24,352 bases of DNA from Pseudomonadota bacterium (GCA_023427945.1 JAEYZR010000410.1:1-24352), one strand, 5' to 3'. Shown: positions 1-12,325, numbered from the stretch's first letter. The notes: generated from the letters alone by a model not told the origin. Translations and numbers: made by a program.

Positions 1-52
1 GGCGCGAGCGATAACTTTTTCCTGCGATGGTGAACGTATCTTCAGCGGTCAT
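1..52 (-). CDS. thiG: Probable thiazole synthase ThiG, N-terminal end only
   Basis: Only the first 17 codons are inside the window, read leftward from an ATG at 52-50: MTAEDTFTIAGKSYRSR. In the family, ThiG begins with a short tail followed by a strand of the type (F/L)xIAG(K/R)xYxSRLLVGTGKY, and this fragment matches that start. ThiG makes the thiazole phosphate half of thiamine from deoxyxylulose 5-phosphate, dehydroglycine and the ThiS thiocarboxylate. The start codon lies upstream of the btuF stop, giving an 11-base overlap in another frame and suggesting cotranscription with btuB-btuF. No strong Shine-Dalgarno is seen. The identification rests on a very short piece, so it is provisional. 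Confidence 0.6.
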   Translation of the reverse strand, partial: MTAEDTFTIAGKSYRSR

Positions 53-947
53 GATTAGGCTTGTCCATGCGTTTTGGCGTATCCCGCATCATAGCGCGCA
101 CGCCCTCCAGCTGCCCGCACAATGCCTCGGTGGCATCGATCAGGCGTGGCGTTGCGCGATAGAGGGTGTCGGCGTTCAGCGTGATGATGCGCCCGTCCGT
201 TTCGTCCACCGAGGCGGGCCAGCCCCGGCTGCGCCAGAACTTCACCAGCGCCTGCCTGTCGGCGGCATCGAGGGTGCCGGCCAGGATGGCGTCGGGCTGG
301 GTGGCCAGCACGCTTTCGACGGAAGTGCGGGGTGCGACGATGCCCGTCTGACCCATGACATTCACCGCACCACAGATGCGCAGCGCATCGGACACGATGC
401 TGCTCTCGCCCACTGAATACAGCGGTTCCTGGCTGACCTGGATGAAGACACGTACCGGCGTGGCATCGCGGTATCGCGTGCGCAGCGCGTCCAGCCGGGC
501 TGCCAGGGACATCGATGCGCGGCGCGCCTGTGGCGCGGTGCCCAGCAGGGCGCCCAGGCGCTCGATGTCCGGGCCGATGTCCTGAAGTCGTTGCGGATCG
601 CTGTAGACCACGTCGATGTGCTGTGCGGCCAGCAGCGGCACCAGGGTGCGCAAGGGGGCGGGCTGCCAGCCGATCACCAGATCGGGCCGCAGCGCCAGCA
701 CGTGTTCCGCGCTCAGGCGCGTGCCGTCGCCCACACCTTGAATGGATTTCGCCGTGTCCGGGTAGTTGCTGCCACGCGCCACGCCCACCAGCGTGTGGCC
801 TGCGCCTGCGGCGAACACCAGCTCCACGATGTGGGGAGCCAGCGCCACGGCGCGGTCATGGGTACTGGCAGCAGCAACTGCTGCCCACGGCAAAAGCGCG
901 CACAGCAAGGCCGCCGCGATGGCGTGCATGCGGCGCCTGCCGGGCAT
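42..947 (-). CDS. btuF: Periplasmic cobalamin-binding protein of an ABC importer (BtuF-like)
   Basis: 301 residues. The start was chosen at ATG 947-945 because it overlaps the btuB stop as TGATG and opens a clear signal peptide (basic MPGRRRMH, hydrophobic AIAAALLCALLPWAAVAAA). A longer open frame upstream lies inside btuB and was discarded. The mature part has the class III binding-protein layout: RAVALAPHIVELVFAAGAG near the N-terminus, then a tyrosine-bearing loop (NYPD), then LALRPDLVIGW, all typical of BtuF and related siderophore/B12 binding proteins. It should bind cobalamin in the periplasm and hand it to an inner-membrane BtuCD, which is not in the window. Its position behind btuB and a cobalamin riboswitch makes B12 much more likely than a siderophore. 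Translation is probably coupled to btuB. Confidence 0.88.
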   Translation of the reverse strand: MPGRRRMHAIAAALLCALLPWAAVAAASTHDRAVALAPHIVELVFAAGAGHTLVGVARGSNYPDTAKSIQGVGDGTRLSAEHVLALRPDLVIGWQPAPLRTLVPLLAAQHIDVVYSDPQRLQDIGPDIERLGALLGTAPQARRASMSLAARLDALRTRYRDATPVRVFIQVSQEPLYSVGESSIVSDALRICGAVNVMGQTGIVAPRTSVESVLATQPDAILAGTLDAADRQALVKFWRSRGWPASVDETDGRIITLNADTLYRATPRLIDATEALCGQLEGVRAMMRDTPKRMDKPNHDR

Positions 948-2794
948 CACATGCGCCAGGCCACGTTCACGAAGACGTTCGAGCCCGGTGTCTCGTAGCC
1001 TCTGACCAGCGTGTAGTCGCGGTTGAAGATGTTGTTCCAACGCAGTTGGGTTTGCACGTTCTTGTTGATGTCGTAGCTGACCAGCGCGTTGAACAGGGTG
1101 TAGCCGCCCAGACGATTGCGCGTGCCGCCAGCCGTATCGTACCGTTTGCCGGACACATACATCTCACCACCGACACGCAGGGCGCCGAAACGCTGATCGG
1201 CACCCAGCCGATAGACCTGGCGGGCGCGATAGGCGAGCTGCTCGCGCGTTTCGTCATTGATCGGCCGCAGGAAGTCGGCACTGGCGCGCAGCGTGGTGTT
1301 GCCGAAGTCCTGTTCGCCCGTCAGGGTGATGCCCTGGAGCGTGGCCCGGCTGACGTTCTCGGGGATGTAGTTGGTGGCGAAGCTGCTCTGGATCAGGTTT
1401 TTGACCTTGTTGCGATAGGCGACGATGCCCAGGCGGGTGGCGTCATCCGTGTAGCGCAGGCTGGCCTCGATGTTGCGCGAACGCTCGGGCTTGAGATCCG
1501 GGTTGCTGTAGCCGGGGAAATACAGGTCCTGCAGCGTCGGTGTCTTGAAGCCGGTGTTGCCGGCAACGCCGGCGCGCAGCTTCGATGTCAGATCGAAACC
1601 ATAAGCCAGTCCGCCAGTGGTCTCGTTGCCGAACTGCGAGTTGTTGTCGTTGCGCACGTTGGCCTGCGCATGGTGACGACCCACGTCCAGGCGATAGATG
1701 CCGCCCACCGAATTGGTCTGGCGTTTGCTCACGTCGTATTCAGTCGTGCCGGTGACCCGCTCCTCCAGGCGTTCCATGATGAGCGAGACGCTCTGGATGT
1801 CGCTTACGGTGAAGTTGTTCTGCCACGCATATACGTGTTTTTCGCTGCCGAACGCGGTCTTGCCAAAGCCCGTGTAGTTGCGCTGGTCGTCTTCGCTGTA
1901 GGAGACGCGCAGGACGCTTTGCCACCAGGCGGTGATGTCGTCGGTGCTGGACAGGCCATAGACTTCCTGGCGCGTGCGGGCACGGTCGTTGTAGTACTCG
2001 CCGGTGAAGTAGTCGGGCCCGTTGTCGTACTGGCCGTTCAGATAGGCGCGATATGCCGTCACGCCCAGGCGATGGCCGGGGGCCCAGGTGTAGCCCAGCG
2101 AACCCACCAGATTGTTCTGGTAGTAGCCGTCGCGATCGGGCACGTAGCTGGCGCTGCGCTCGTTGGTGGCATTGAAACCGCGGCTTTGCGCGTACATGCC
2201 TGCCAGCGAATAGTCCCAGCCGCCTTGCGCGCCCTGCACGCCCAGACGGGTGCGGGTGGTGCCGTGCGTGCCGAAACCCACGGATGCGCTGGCCGAGAAA
2301 GGCTTGTCGTTTGCGCCGGGGCGATGGGTGATCAGGTTGACCACGCCACCGATGGCATCGGCACCATACAGGCTGCTGGCCGAGCCGCGCAGCACTTCGA
2401 CGCGATCGAACATGTCGGGTGCGAAGGCTTCCAGAAAGCTGGTGCCCACGATGGACGAGTTCACGCGGATGCCGTCGATCAGCACCAGCGTGTGGTCGGC
2501 TTCGGCGCCGCGGATGTACAGGTTGGTCTTGTTTTGCGGCCCGCCTGTATCGGTGTATTGCAGACCGTGGCTGCGCGAGAGCGTCTCGGCCAGGGAACTC
2601 TGGCCGGCCTGTTCGAGCGTCGAGCGGTCGATGACGCTCACATCGCCCAGCACGTTGCGGGCATCCTGGTCGATCCGGCTGGCGGTGACCACGATGGTGT
2701 CCAGCTGAGGGACGGGGGCGCTTTGAGCGGTGGTCAACGCGGGGCTGGCACAGGCGATCGCGCCAGCGAATAATGGCAATACACGGGAAGTCAT
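947..2794 (-). CDS. btuB: TonB-dependent outer-membrane cobalamin receptor BtuB
   Basis: 615 residues, close to the usual BtuB length. The ATG at 2794-2792 is preceded by an AGG about seven bases upstream; a TTG codon just before it is less likely. A signal peptide (MTSRVLPLFAGAIACASPALTTAQ) is followed by a TonB-box-like LDTIVVTAS near residue 33. The plug domain shows YIRGAEADHTLVLIDGIRVN and VEVLRGSASSLYGADAIGGVVN. The barrel ends in aromatic-rich strands with the TonB-receptor C-terminal signature (WNNIFNRDYTLVRGYETPG, then VNVAWRM). It carries B12 across the outer membrane using TonB energy. The cobalamin riboswitch immediately upstream shows both substrate and regulation. It is coupled to btuF by a one-base stop/start overlap. 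Confidence 0.95.
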   Translation of the reverse strand: MTSRVLPLFAGAIACASPALTTAQSAPVPQLDTIVVTASRIDQDARNVLGDVSVIDRSTLEQAGQSSLAETLSRSHGLQYTDTGGPQNKTNLYIRGAEADHTLVLIDGIRVNSSIVGTSFLEAFAPDMFDRVEVLRGSASSLYGADAIGGVVNLITHRPGANDKPFSASASVGFGTHGTTRTRLGVQGAQGGWDYSLAGMYAQSRGFNATNERSASYVPDRDGYYQNNLVGSLGYTWAPGHRLGVTAYRAYLNGQYDNGPDYFTGEYYNDRARTRQEVYGLSSTDDITAWWQSVLRVSYSEDDQRNYTGFGKTAFGSEKHVYAWQNNFTVSDIQSVSLIMERLEERVTGTTEYDVSKRQTNSVGGIYRLDVGRHHAQANVRNDNNSQFGNETTGGLAYGFDLTSKLRAGVAGNTGFKTPTLQDLYFPGYSNPDLKPERSRNIEASLRYTDDATRLGIVAYRNKVKNLIQSSFATNYIPENVSRATLQGITLTGEQDFGNTTLRASADFLRPINDETREQLAYRARQVYRLGADQRFGALRVGGEMYVSGKRYDTAGGTRNRLGGYTLFNALVSYDINKNVQTQLRWNNIFNRDYTLVRGYETPGSNVFVNVAWRM

Positions 2795-2843
2795 CAAGAG
2801 GCCTGGGTGGTGACGCGCGACCCCGCACGTCGTTCACGAATAT

Positions 2844-2874
2844 CCGGCAGCCCGCGATTGTTCGCGGGTTCCGG
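2844..2874 (-). promoter_or_regulatory. Hairpin in the expression platform of the btuB riboswitch
   Basis: On the btuB strand, CCGG-aa-CCCGCG-aacaat-CGCGGG-ctg-CCGG can fold into a stem of six GC-rich pairs plus an outer four pairs. It lies just downstream of the B12 box and about 50 bases before the btuB start. No run of T follows, so it is not a classical intrinsic terminator; control of translation or Rho access is the likelier role. The structure is seen in the sequence; the function is inferred. Confidence 0.5.
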
Positions 2875-2880
2875 GTCGTT

Positions 2881-3040
2881 TCGGCCGGTATCGGGCTGGC
2901 GCGCATGTGCGCGGTCACCGTTGCGGGGGCAGCACAGGTGAAGTCGGTGCCGTGGATGGCTGCAAGACATGCAGCGCTGGCGCCGTTCACTTTCCTGTTT
3001 CCCGTTTAACTCCAGCGGCGGTCCCTGGCGGCGCACGTTG
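2881..3040 (-). promoter_or_regulatory. Cobalamin (B12) riboswitch controlling btuB-btuF
   Basis: On the minus strand the 5' UTR of btuB has the conserved blocks of the adenosylcobalamin riboswitch in order: a small hairpin CCAG...CTGG, the TTAAACGGGAAACAGG core, then CCTGTGCTGCCCCCGCAAC followed by GGTGACCGC, and finally the 3' B12 box AGCCCGATACCGGCCG at about 2897-2882. ACAGG in the core can pair with CCTGT before CTGCCCCCGC. Between these halves is a longer than minimal peripheral arm (about 50 bases, with GCTGCATGTCTTGCAGC forming a hairpin). In this family B12 binding lowers expression of the importer. The 5' boundary is approximate. Confidence 0.92.
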
Positions 3041-3129
3041 GCCTGAGGGGTCGTCCGGAGCACCGAAGCGCCACAAATGTATCACGAGGTAAGCCGGCCA
3101 TCGGGGGTTTGTTACTATTTACGCGCGCG

Positions 3130-3153
3130 TGCCCACGCCCGGGCAGCTTTTTT
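3130..3153 (+). terminator. Possible attenuator hairpin in the metH leader
   Basis: TGCCC (3130-3134), loop ACGCCC, GGGCA (3141-3145), then GC and six T at 3148-3153 resembles a short intrinsic terminator. It lies about 40 bases upstream of the metH start and points toward metH, so it would act as an attenuator if transcription starts above it. The stem is only five pairs, so the case is weak. Confidence 0.3.
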
Positions 3154-3194
3154 GCCACACCGCTCATTTCGCGCTGCTCACTGCCAGGAATTCC

Positions 3195-6964
<3,770 letters not shown>

Positions 6965-6968
<4 letters not shown>

Positions 6969-7783
6969 GCGCCAAGGACGCCGACCTCGAAGGCTCGTCC
7001 CTGCGCCGCCAGGCGCTCGGGGCTTTCGTGCGCAGCGCACGCGCCAACATGACGCCGCAACGCGCCGGCCTGCCCGATGGCGCACGCCGCCGCACGCCGG
7101 GTCTGCGGCGCGAGGAAGTCGCACAACTCAGCGACATCAGCGTCACCTGGTACACCTGGATCGAGCAGGGACGCGAGGTCAGTGTGTCACCGTCGGTGTG
7201 GGCCCGCCTGGCCACCGTGCTGCAGTTGTCGCGCGCCGAACGCGCCTATCTGTTCGATCTGGCCGAATGTACCGATCCCCAGCAGCCGCGCGACGATGCG
7301 CCTGAATCGGTGGCCTTGCTGCGCACGTGTGTCGATGCCATCAACGCGCCGGCCTATGTGCTGGATCGGTGCTGGAACGTGCTGGCGTTCAACGAGGCGA
7401 TGGATCGCCTGTTCGAACAGTGGCCCAGCGCGACGCCCCAGCCGAACCTGCTCACATTCATCTTTCTGAACCCTCAGGCGCGCCGGCTGGTGGTCGACTG
7501 GGATCAACGGGCCCGTCGCGTCGTGGCCGAATTCCGTGCCGACGCAGGCGCCCATCTCGACGAAACCGATGTGTTCGCCGTGGTCGATACGCTGGTGCGC
7601 GAGAGCCCCACGTTCGCACACTGGTGGACCCGCCACGCCGTGGTCGAGCGCGAGGGCGGGGCCCGCGGTTTCGATCACGCGCAGTGGGGGCGGCTGGACT
7701 TCCAGCAGATCACCTTCCGCCTGGCCACCCACCCTGATTTCAAGCTGGTGATGCTGCTCGATGGCGGGACGCAGGTGCCGTAA
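6965..7783 (+). CDS. XRE-family regulator with MmyB-like ligand-binding domain
   Basis: 272 residues. Residues about 12-88 form the helix-turn-helix typical of this family (LGAFVRSAR, then GARRRTPGLRREEVAQLSDISVTWYTWIEQGR, then PSVWARLATVLQLSRAERAYLFDLA). Residues about 105-270 match the MmyB-type C-terminal domain (INAPAYVLDRCWNVLAFNEAMDRLF, then HPDFKLVMLL at the end), a PAS-like pocket thought to bind a small, probably lipid-like ligand in other members. The start ATG overlaps the metH stop (ATGA), so it is probably translated by reinitiation after MetH. This suggests a role tied to methionine or one-carbon status, but nothing in the sequence proves which genes it controls. The family assignment is firm; the target is unknown. 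Confidence 0.9.
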
Positions 7784-7788
7784 TCGGC

Positions 7789-7829
7789 GCAGGAAGTCAC
7801 GCCGGTCCTGAAAATACCGGCGCGCCTGC
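7789..7829. terminator. Nested inverted repeat between convergent genes
   Basis: The 57-base gap between the MmyB-type regulator and thiC contains GCCGGT (7801-7806) / ACCGGC (7816-7821), enclosed by GCAGG (7789-7793) / CCTGC (7825-7829). It can fold on either strand and sits between two convergent stops, as bidirectional terminators do. There is no T run on either side, so true termination is uncertain. Confidence 0.35.
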
Positions 7830-7840
7830 TGGTTTGCGAC

Positions 7841-9754
<1,914 letters not shown>

Positions 9755-9759
9755 GAAAA

Positions 9760-9780
9760 GCTCCAAGAGATTGTTGGAGC
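9760..9780 (-). promoter_or_regulatory. Stem hiding the thiC ribosome binding site
   Basis: On the thiC strand GCTCCAA-caatctc-TTGGAGC is a perfect seven-pair stem with a seven-base loop. The GGAG of the right arm is the thiC Shine-Dalgarno, ending six to seven bases before the ATG. This stem would close the ribosome binding site, probably in the TPP-bound state of the upstream riboswitch. The stem is seen; the switching is inferred. Confidence 0.6.
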
Positions 9781-9807
9781 CGAATCGGGACGGATTCCAG
9801 CCAGGTG

Positions 9808-9828
9808 CCGACACGCGAACGGTGTCGG
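9808..9828 (-). promoter_or_regulatory. Second hairpin in the thiC leader
   Basis: CCGACAC-loop-GTGTCGG forms a perfect seven-pair stem between the TPP aptamer and the ribosome-binding-site stem. No T run follows, so it is more likely part of the switching platform than a terminator. Confidence 0.45.
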
Positions 9829-9847
9829 GCGCCCCTTGCTGAAAACG

Positions 9848-9931
9848 CTCCCAGCATCGGCATTATCCGTACTGGTATGAAGGGACTCTCTCAACCAGCG
9901 CAGCCACGATGACCACGCCAGTACCCCTGCG
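9848..9931 (-). promoter_or_regulatory. TPP riboswitch (thi box) controlling thiC
   Basis: On the minus strand the leader has the thi-box blocks in order: GCAGGGGTAC at the 5' end, the TTGAGAGAGTCCCTT pyrimidine-binding region (usual form CTGAGA...ACCCTT), then ACGGATAATGCC, and GCTGGGAG closing the first helix. Binding of thiamine diphosphate normally represses the gene. The expression platform downstream (9,760-9,828) has no terminator T run, pointing to control of translation. A TATACT hexamer at about 9946-9941 is a fair -10 box about ten bases upstream of the aptamer, but no good -35 box was found. Confidence 0.93.
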
Positions 9932-10057
9932 TACACCGCCAGTATAAGGCCGGTTCATTCGCTATGTAACGTTTCGATTTACATCTTGAATTGTTATGCA
10001 CATATTTCGCTGCACCGGGCTTGTACACTTTTCGCTAATCTTTTTTCAGCTTTTTCC

Positions 10058-10098
10058 CATTGGTACTTACATTGCCGCTCATTGGCACTTAAATTGCT
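10058..10098 (+). promoter_or_regulatory. Two tandem sigma-54-like promoter elements
   Basis: TTGGCAC-ttaaa-TTGCT at 10082-10098 fits the RpoN -24/-12 consensus (TGGCAC N5 TTGCW) with exact GG-to-GC spacing. It would start transcription near 10109, about 27 bases before the lipoprotein ATG. An imperfect copy, TTGGTAC-ttaca-TTGCC, lies 22 bases upstream, so 10058-10075 and 10080-10097 are 18-base direct repeats with two mismatches. The stretch 9,961-10,057 upstream is AT-rich, and no clear activator site was recognised there. Confidence 0.55.
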
Positions 10099-10135
10099 AA
10101 TGTCCCCGAATCAAAAACTCCAGAGGTATCTGACT

Positions 10136-10765
10136 ATGTCCTTGAACGCACGCAAATGGGCTCCCGCATTGGCCGCTTTGGTCGTGGTTTTGGCAGGCTG
10201 CCAGACAGCTCCCACGAAAGACCCGGCGACCGCGCCCACGGCGCCCGGACAGACCTCAGCCGATCAGGCGCTGCCACCCGCGCAATCGGTCGGCGCATCG
10301 CCTGTCGAGTTCTACATTGCTCAAACGCAAGCTGCTCAAGGACTGATGGAAGTGAAATTGCCCGACGGCGCGCTGTACATGCAGCGTGAGGCAGTCCTCA
10401 CGCGCGCCGATCTGATCGAGTCGGCCGCCCTGGTGGACAAGCAAGGACAGAACTTCGTGGGCCTGCGCTTCTCCGAAGCGGGTGCTCGCAAGCTCAACGA
10501 CATCAGCTCGCAGAACATCGGCAAGATGCTGGCCCTGGTGGTCGAACGCCAGCTGGTCGCCGCGCCTCGCATCTCCGAGCCCCTGAATCGTGGCGTGCTG
10601 GCCTTCAGCGTGTCTTCGGCCCAGGAGGCCAATGAGCTGGCCACGGCCATCCGTGGCGACGCCGGCGGGGCGCCCGCAGCGGGCATGCAGCCGGCCCGGG
10701 GTGCGCAACCCGCGCCCGCCGCACCGGCTGGTGCCGCGCCCCGTGCACCGGCACCGCGCATGTAA
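10136..10765 (+). CDS. Lipoprotein with a stand-alone SecD-type P1 head domain
   Basis: 209 residues. The start at ATG 10136 gives a lipoprotein signal, MSLNARKW followed by a hydrophobic core and the lipobox LAGC with C22 as the lipidated residue; GAGG lies about nine bases upstream. The open frame extends to 9986 but that part overlaps the promoter region. Residues about 57-173 resemble the periplasmic P1 head of SecD (LTRADLIESAALVDKQGQNFVGLRFSEAGARKL, then IGKMLALVVERQLVAAPRISEPL). In SecD this head aids release of exported proteins, but here there are no SecD transmembrane segments. Residues 176-209 form an Ala/Pro/Arg-rich tail. There is no Asp after C22 (Gln follows), so outer-membrane sorting is expected. 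Its function is unknown; a role in envelope protein handling is only a guess. Confidence 0.82.
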   Translation: MSLNARKWAPALAALVVVLAGCQTAPTKDPATAPTAPGQTSADQALPPAQSVGASPVEFYIAQTQAAQGLMEVKLPDGALYMQREAVLTRADLIESAALVDKQGQNFVGLRFSEAGARKLNDISSQNIGKMLALVVERQLVAAPRISEPLNRGVLAFSVSSAQEANELATAIRGDAGGAPAAGMQPARGAQPAPAAPAGAAPRAPAPRM

Positions 10766-10777
10766 TCCACCAGGCCC

Positions 10778-10853
10778 TCCCTGCACGCGCATGGCGCGAG
10801 CAGGGACATGAACCTTTCGAAGCGTCAGGCGCTAACTGCCCTGGCGCTTTTTT
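10778..10853 (+). terminator. Terminator region downstream of the SecD-head lipoprotein
   Basis: Two hairpins follow the stop codon. The first, TCCCTGC (10778-10784) / GCAGGGA (10800-10806) with inner CGCGC/GCGCG, is strong but lacks a T run. The second, AGCGTCAGG (10821-10829) / CCTGGCGCT (10840-10848), is followed directly by T at 10849-10853 and looks like a true intrinsic terminator. The second one overlaps the last codons of the convergent XRE gene. Confidence 0.7.
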
Positions 10854-11254
10854 ACGGCCTGCAGCGCGTATTGCTCCAGGCACGCCAGCACAAAGGCCTG
10901 GGCGGTGGATTCGAACACACGTTTGTGGTCGGAGGTGAGCGCATCGAATTGCGCCGGCGTGATCGATCGAAACGGCCACACGTGCATCTCTGGTTCGCGC
11001 ATCGTGTGCGGGTGAGCCGGCGGCACTGCCTCGGGCTGAGCCGTCGCAATCATCTTGCCCCTGCCGGTATGCAACCATCCAGGATCCACTTTGAGTATGG
11101 CAGCAAGTTTGAATGTTGCGCGACTTGAAAGCCGTTGCTGTGACTCGTAGCTGGCGATTGCACTTTGAGATATGCCCGCTGCACGAGCGAGCTCGGCTTG
11201 CGTCATGTGTTTCATAGCGCGTGCATAGCGCAATCTGTCTGAAAATGTGTTCAC
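10832..11254 (-). CDS. Small XRE-family DNA-binding regulator
   Basis: 140 residues, starting at GTG 11254-11252 to give MNTFSDRLRYARAMKHMTQAELARAAGISQ. Residues about 5-60 form a Cro/C1-type helix-turn-helix (MTQAELARAAGISQSAIASYESQQR, then FKLAAILKVDPGWLHTG). Residues 70-140 are a short tail with no recognised domain (WPFRSITPAQFDALTSDHKRVFESTAQAFVLACLEQ), seen in small chromosomal or prophage-derived regulators of Burkholderiales. No convincing Shine-Dalgarno precedes the GTG; a later start at Met14 would cut into the first helix. It is divergent from an orphan response-regulator-like gene. It lacks a peptidase domain, so it is not a LexA-type repressor. Its target is unknown; autoregulation is plausible. 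Confidence 0.85.
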   Translation of the reverse strand: MNTFSDRLRYARAMKHMTQAELARAAGISQSAIASYESQQRLSSRATFKLAAILKVDPGWLHTGRGKMIATAQPEAVPPAHPHTMREPEMHVWPFRSITPAQFDALTSDHKRVFESTAQAFVLACLEQYALQAVKKRQGS

Positions 11255-11268
11255 GAAAGAATTGAAGC

Positions 11269-11311
11269 TTGCCTGGAAATCACAGGGGTATTTATAAGAA
11301 ACACCTTGGTG
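11269..11311 (+). promoter_or_regulatory. Promoter and palindrome between divergent regulators
   Basis: TTGCCT (11269-11274), an 18-base spacer and TATAAG (11293-11298) form a fair sigma-70 promoter toward the orphan regulator. The reverse strand of the same box reads TATAAA and could serve the XRE gene. A perfect palindrome, CACCTTGGTG (11302-11311), lies just downstream of the -10 box, where a repressor could bind. Operator function is a guess. Confidence 0.4.
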
Positions 11312-11332
11312 GTGAAATTAAGTAGGTGCGTG

Positions 11333-12301
11333 ATGCAGGCAAGCAAGGAGATCGTTTTTCTACAAGGAGGTCTGGGGTCCGAAGCCAAGTATGCCGAGGC
11401 GCTGCCAAGCTATTCGTTTCCGGCCAAGGTCTGTAATTCATTGCATGGTTTCAAACGTCTGTTCGCGGTGCACAGGATTTTTTCGAGCATCCTGATCGGG
11501 GCCCATGCGGACCCTGGTGCCACGGTCCGGGCGCTGCGGCGGCTGGATTCGCGCATGTGGATCATCTACCTGTATCCCGTGACGTCTTCGAATCTGCGCA
11601 TTGCCACGTTGGCCGCAGGTGCGGACATCTGCCTGCCTGCGGAAGTCGAAACTGCCGAGCTTGCCGCTACGCTCCAGGCCTTGGTACGCAGGGCGCGTCT
11701 GGAGACGGTCGGATCGGCTGCAACGCGTCTTTCCATTGACGCAGTCGGGCCGACCATTTGTCACGACAGCAGGAGCGCGCCTCGCTCCATCATCATGCCG
11801 ACCGGCCCTGCCGCAGACCTGGCAAGCGTCACCGATGCCTTTGCACGGGCTCGACCTGCTGTGGATATGTCCGACCAAGCTGGCTGGCATTTCCTGCAGG
11901 GGGGACGCCGCCTGAGCTGCAGGCATGGCCGGTCCATACCGCTGACACCCACCGAACGCATCTTTCTGGCGCGTTTGCTCGATTCGGCCGACCAGCCCGT
12001 CCATCGTGCACGCGTCTACGAGATCGGCACCAGCCAGACAGACGACGAGATGAGTCCTGCATCCATGCAACGCAGCGTCGACGTGATGGTGTCACGCCTG
12101 CGTCGCAAGGCGCGTGACAACGGCATGTATCTGCCTATCAAGGCCGTGCGGGGGTGGGGGTATATGTTTGCGCCCAATGCAGGCCAGAAGAGCGCAGCGC
12201 GCGCCGACGATTTTCGGGACATCGACGGCACGGACGATACCGACACCGACTATGCGCTACGTCCGGAGAAAGAATGTTGTGTGCTGGCCCGGCACACATG
12301 A
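11333..12301 (+). CDS. Orphan OmpR/PhoB-like winged-helix regulator with degenerate receiver
   Basis: 322 residues from ATG 11333, which has an AGG six bases upstream; TTG 11306 and GTG 11309 are alternative starts. Residues about 5-122 keep the length and ending of a receiver domain (LAAGADICLPAEVETAELAATLQALVRRA). But the acidic pocket is QGGLGS, the phosphorylation Asp position reads Gly (SSILIGAHADP, about G56), and the conserved Lys of the KP motif is Ala. Residues about 184-281 form an OmpR-type winged helix (IPLTPTERIFLARLL, then MQRSVDVMVSRLRRKA, then IKAVRGWGYMF). The C-terminal tail is rich in Asp (291-306). No histidine kinase is nearby. It probably binds DNA without phosphorylation, perhaps responding to protein partners or another signal. 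Confidence 0.8.
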   Translation: MQASKEIVFLQGGLGSEAKYAEALPSYSFPAKVCNSLHGFKRLFAVHRIFSSILIGAHADPGATVRALRRLDSRMWIIYLYPVTSSNLRIATLAAGADICLPAEVETAELAATLQALVRRARLETVGSAATRLSIDAVGPTICHDSRSAPRSIIMPTGPAADLASVTDAFARARPAVDMSDQAGWHFLQGGRRLSCRHGRSIPLTPTERIFLARLLDSADQPVHRARVYEIGTSQTDDEMSPASMQRSVDVMVSRLRRKARDNGMYLPIKAVRGWGYMFAPNAGQKSAARADDFRDIDGTDDTDTDYALRPEKECCVLARHT

Positions 12302-12325
12302 CGCACGCCCGTGCCGATCGGGTGT

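Noticed and set aside
515..2773. 752-codon open frame antisense to btuB and btuF
   Set aside because: Opposite well-supported btuB; composition is biased and no domain or good ribosome binding site was seen.
3060..3194. SAM or SAH riboswitch upstream of metH
   Set aside because: Looked for the conserved cores of these aptamers and found none; only a short hairpin with a T run is present.
9755..9814. Longer ThiC start inside the leader
   Set aside because: It would include the ribosome-binding-site stem as coding sequence and lacks similarity to ThiC; ATG 9754 has a good GGAG.
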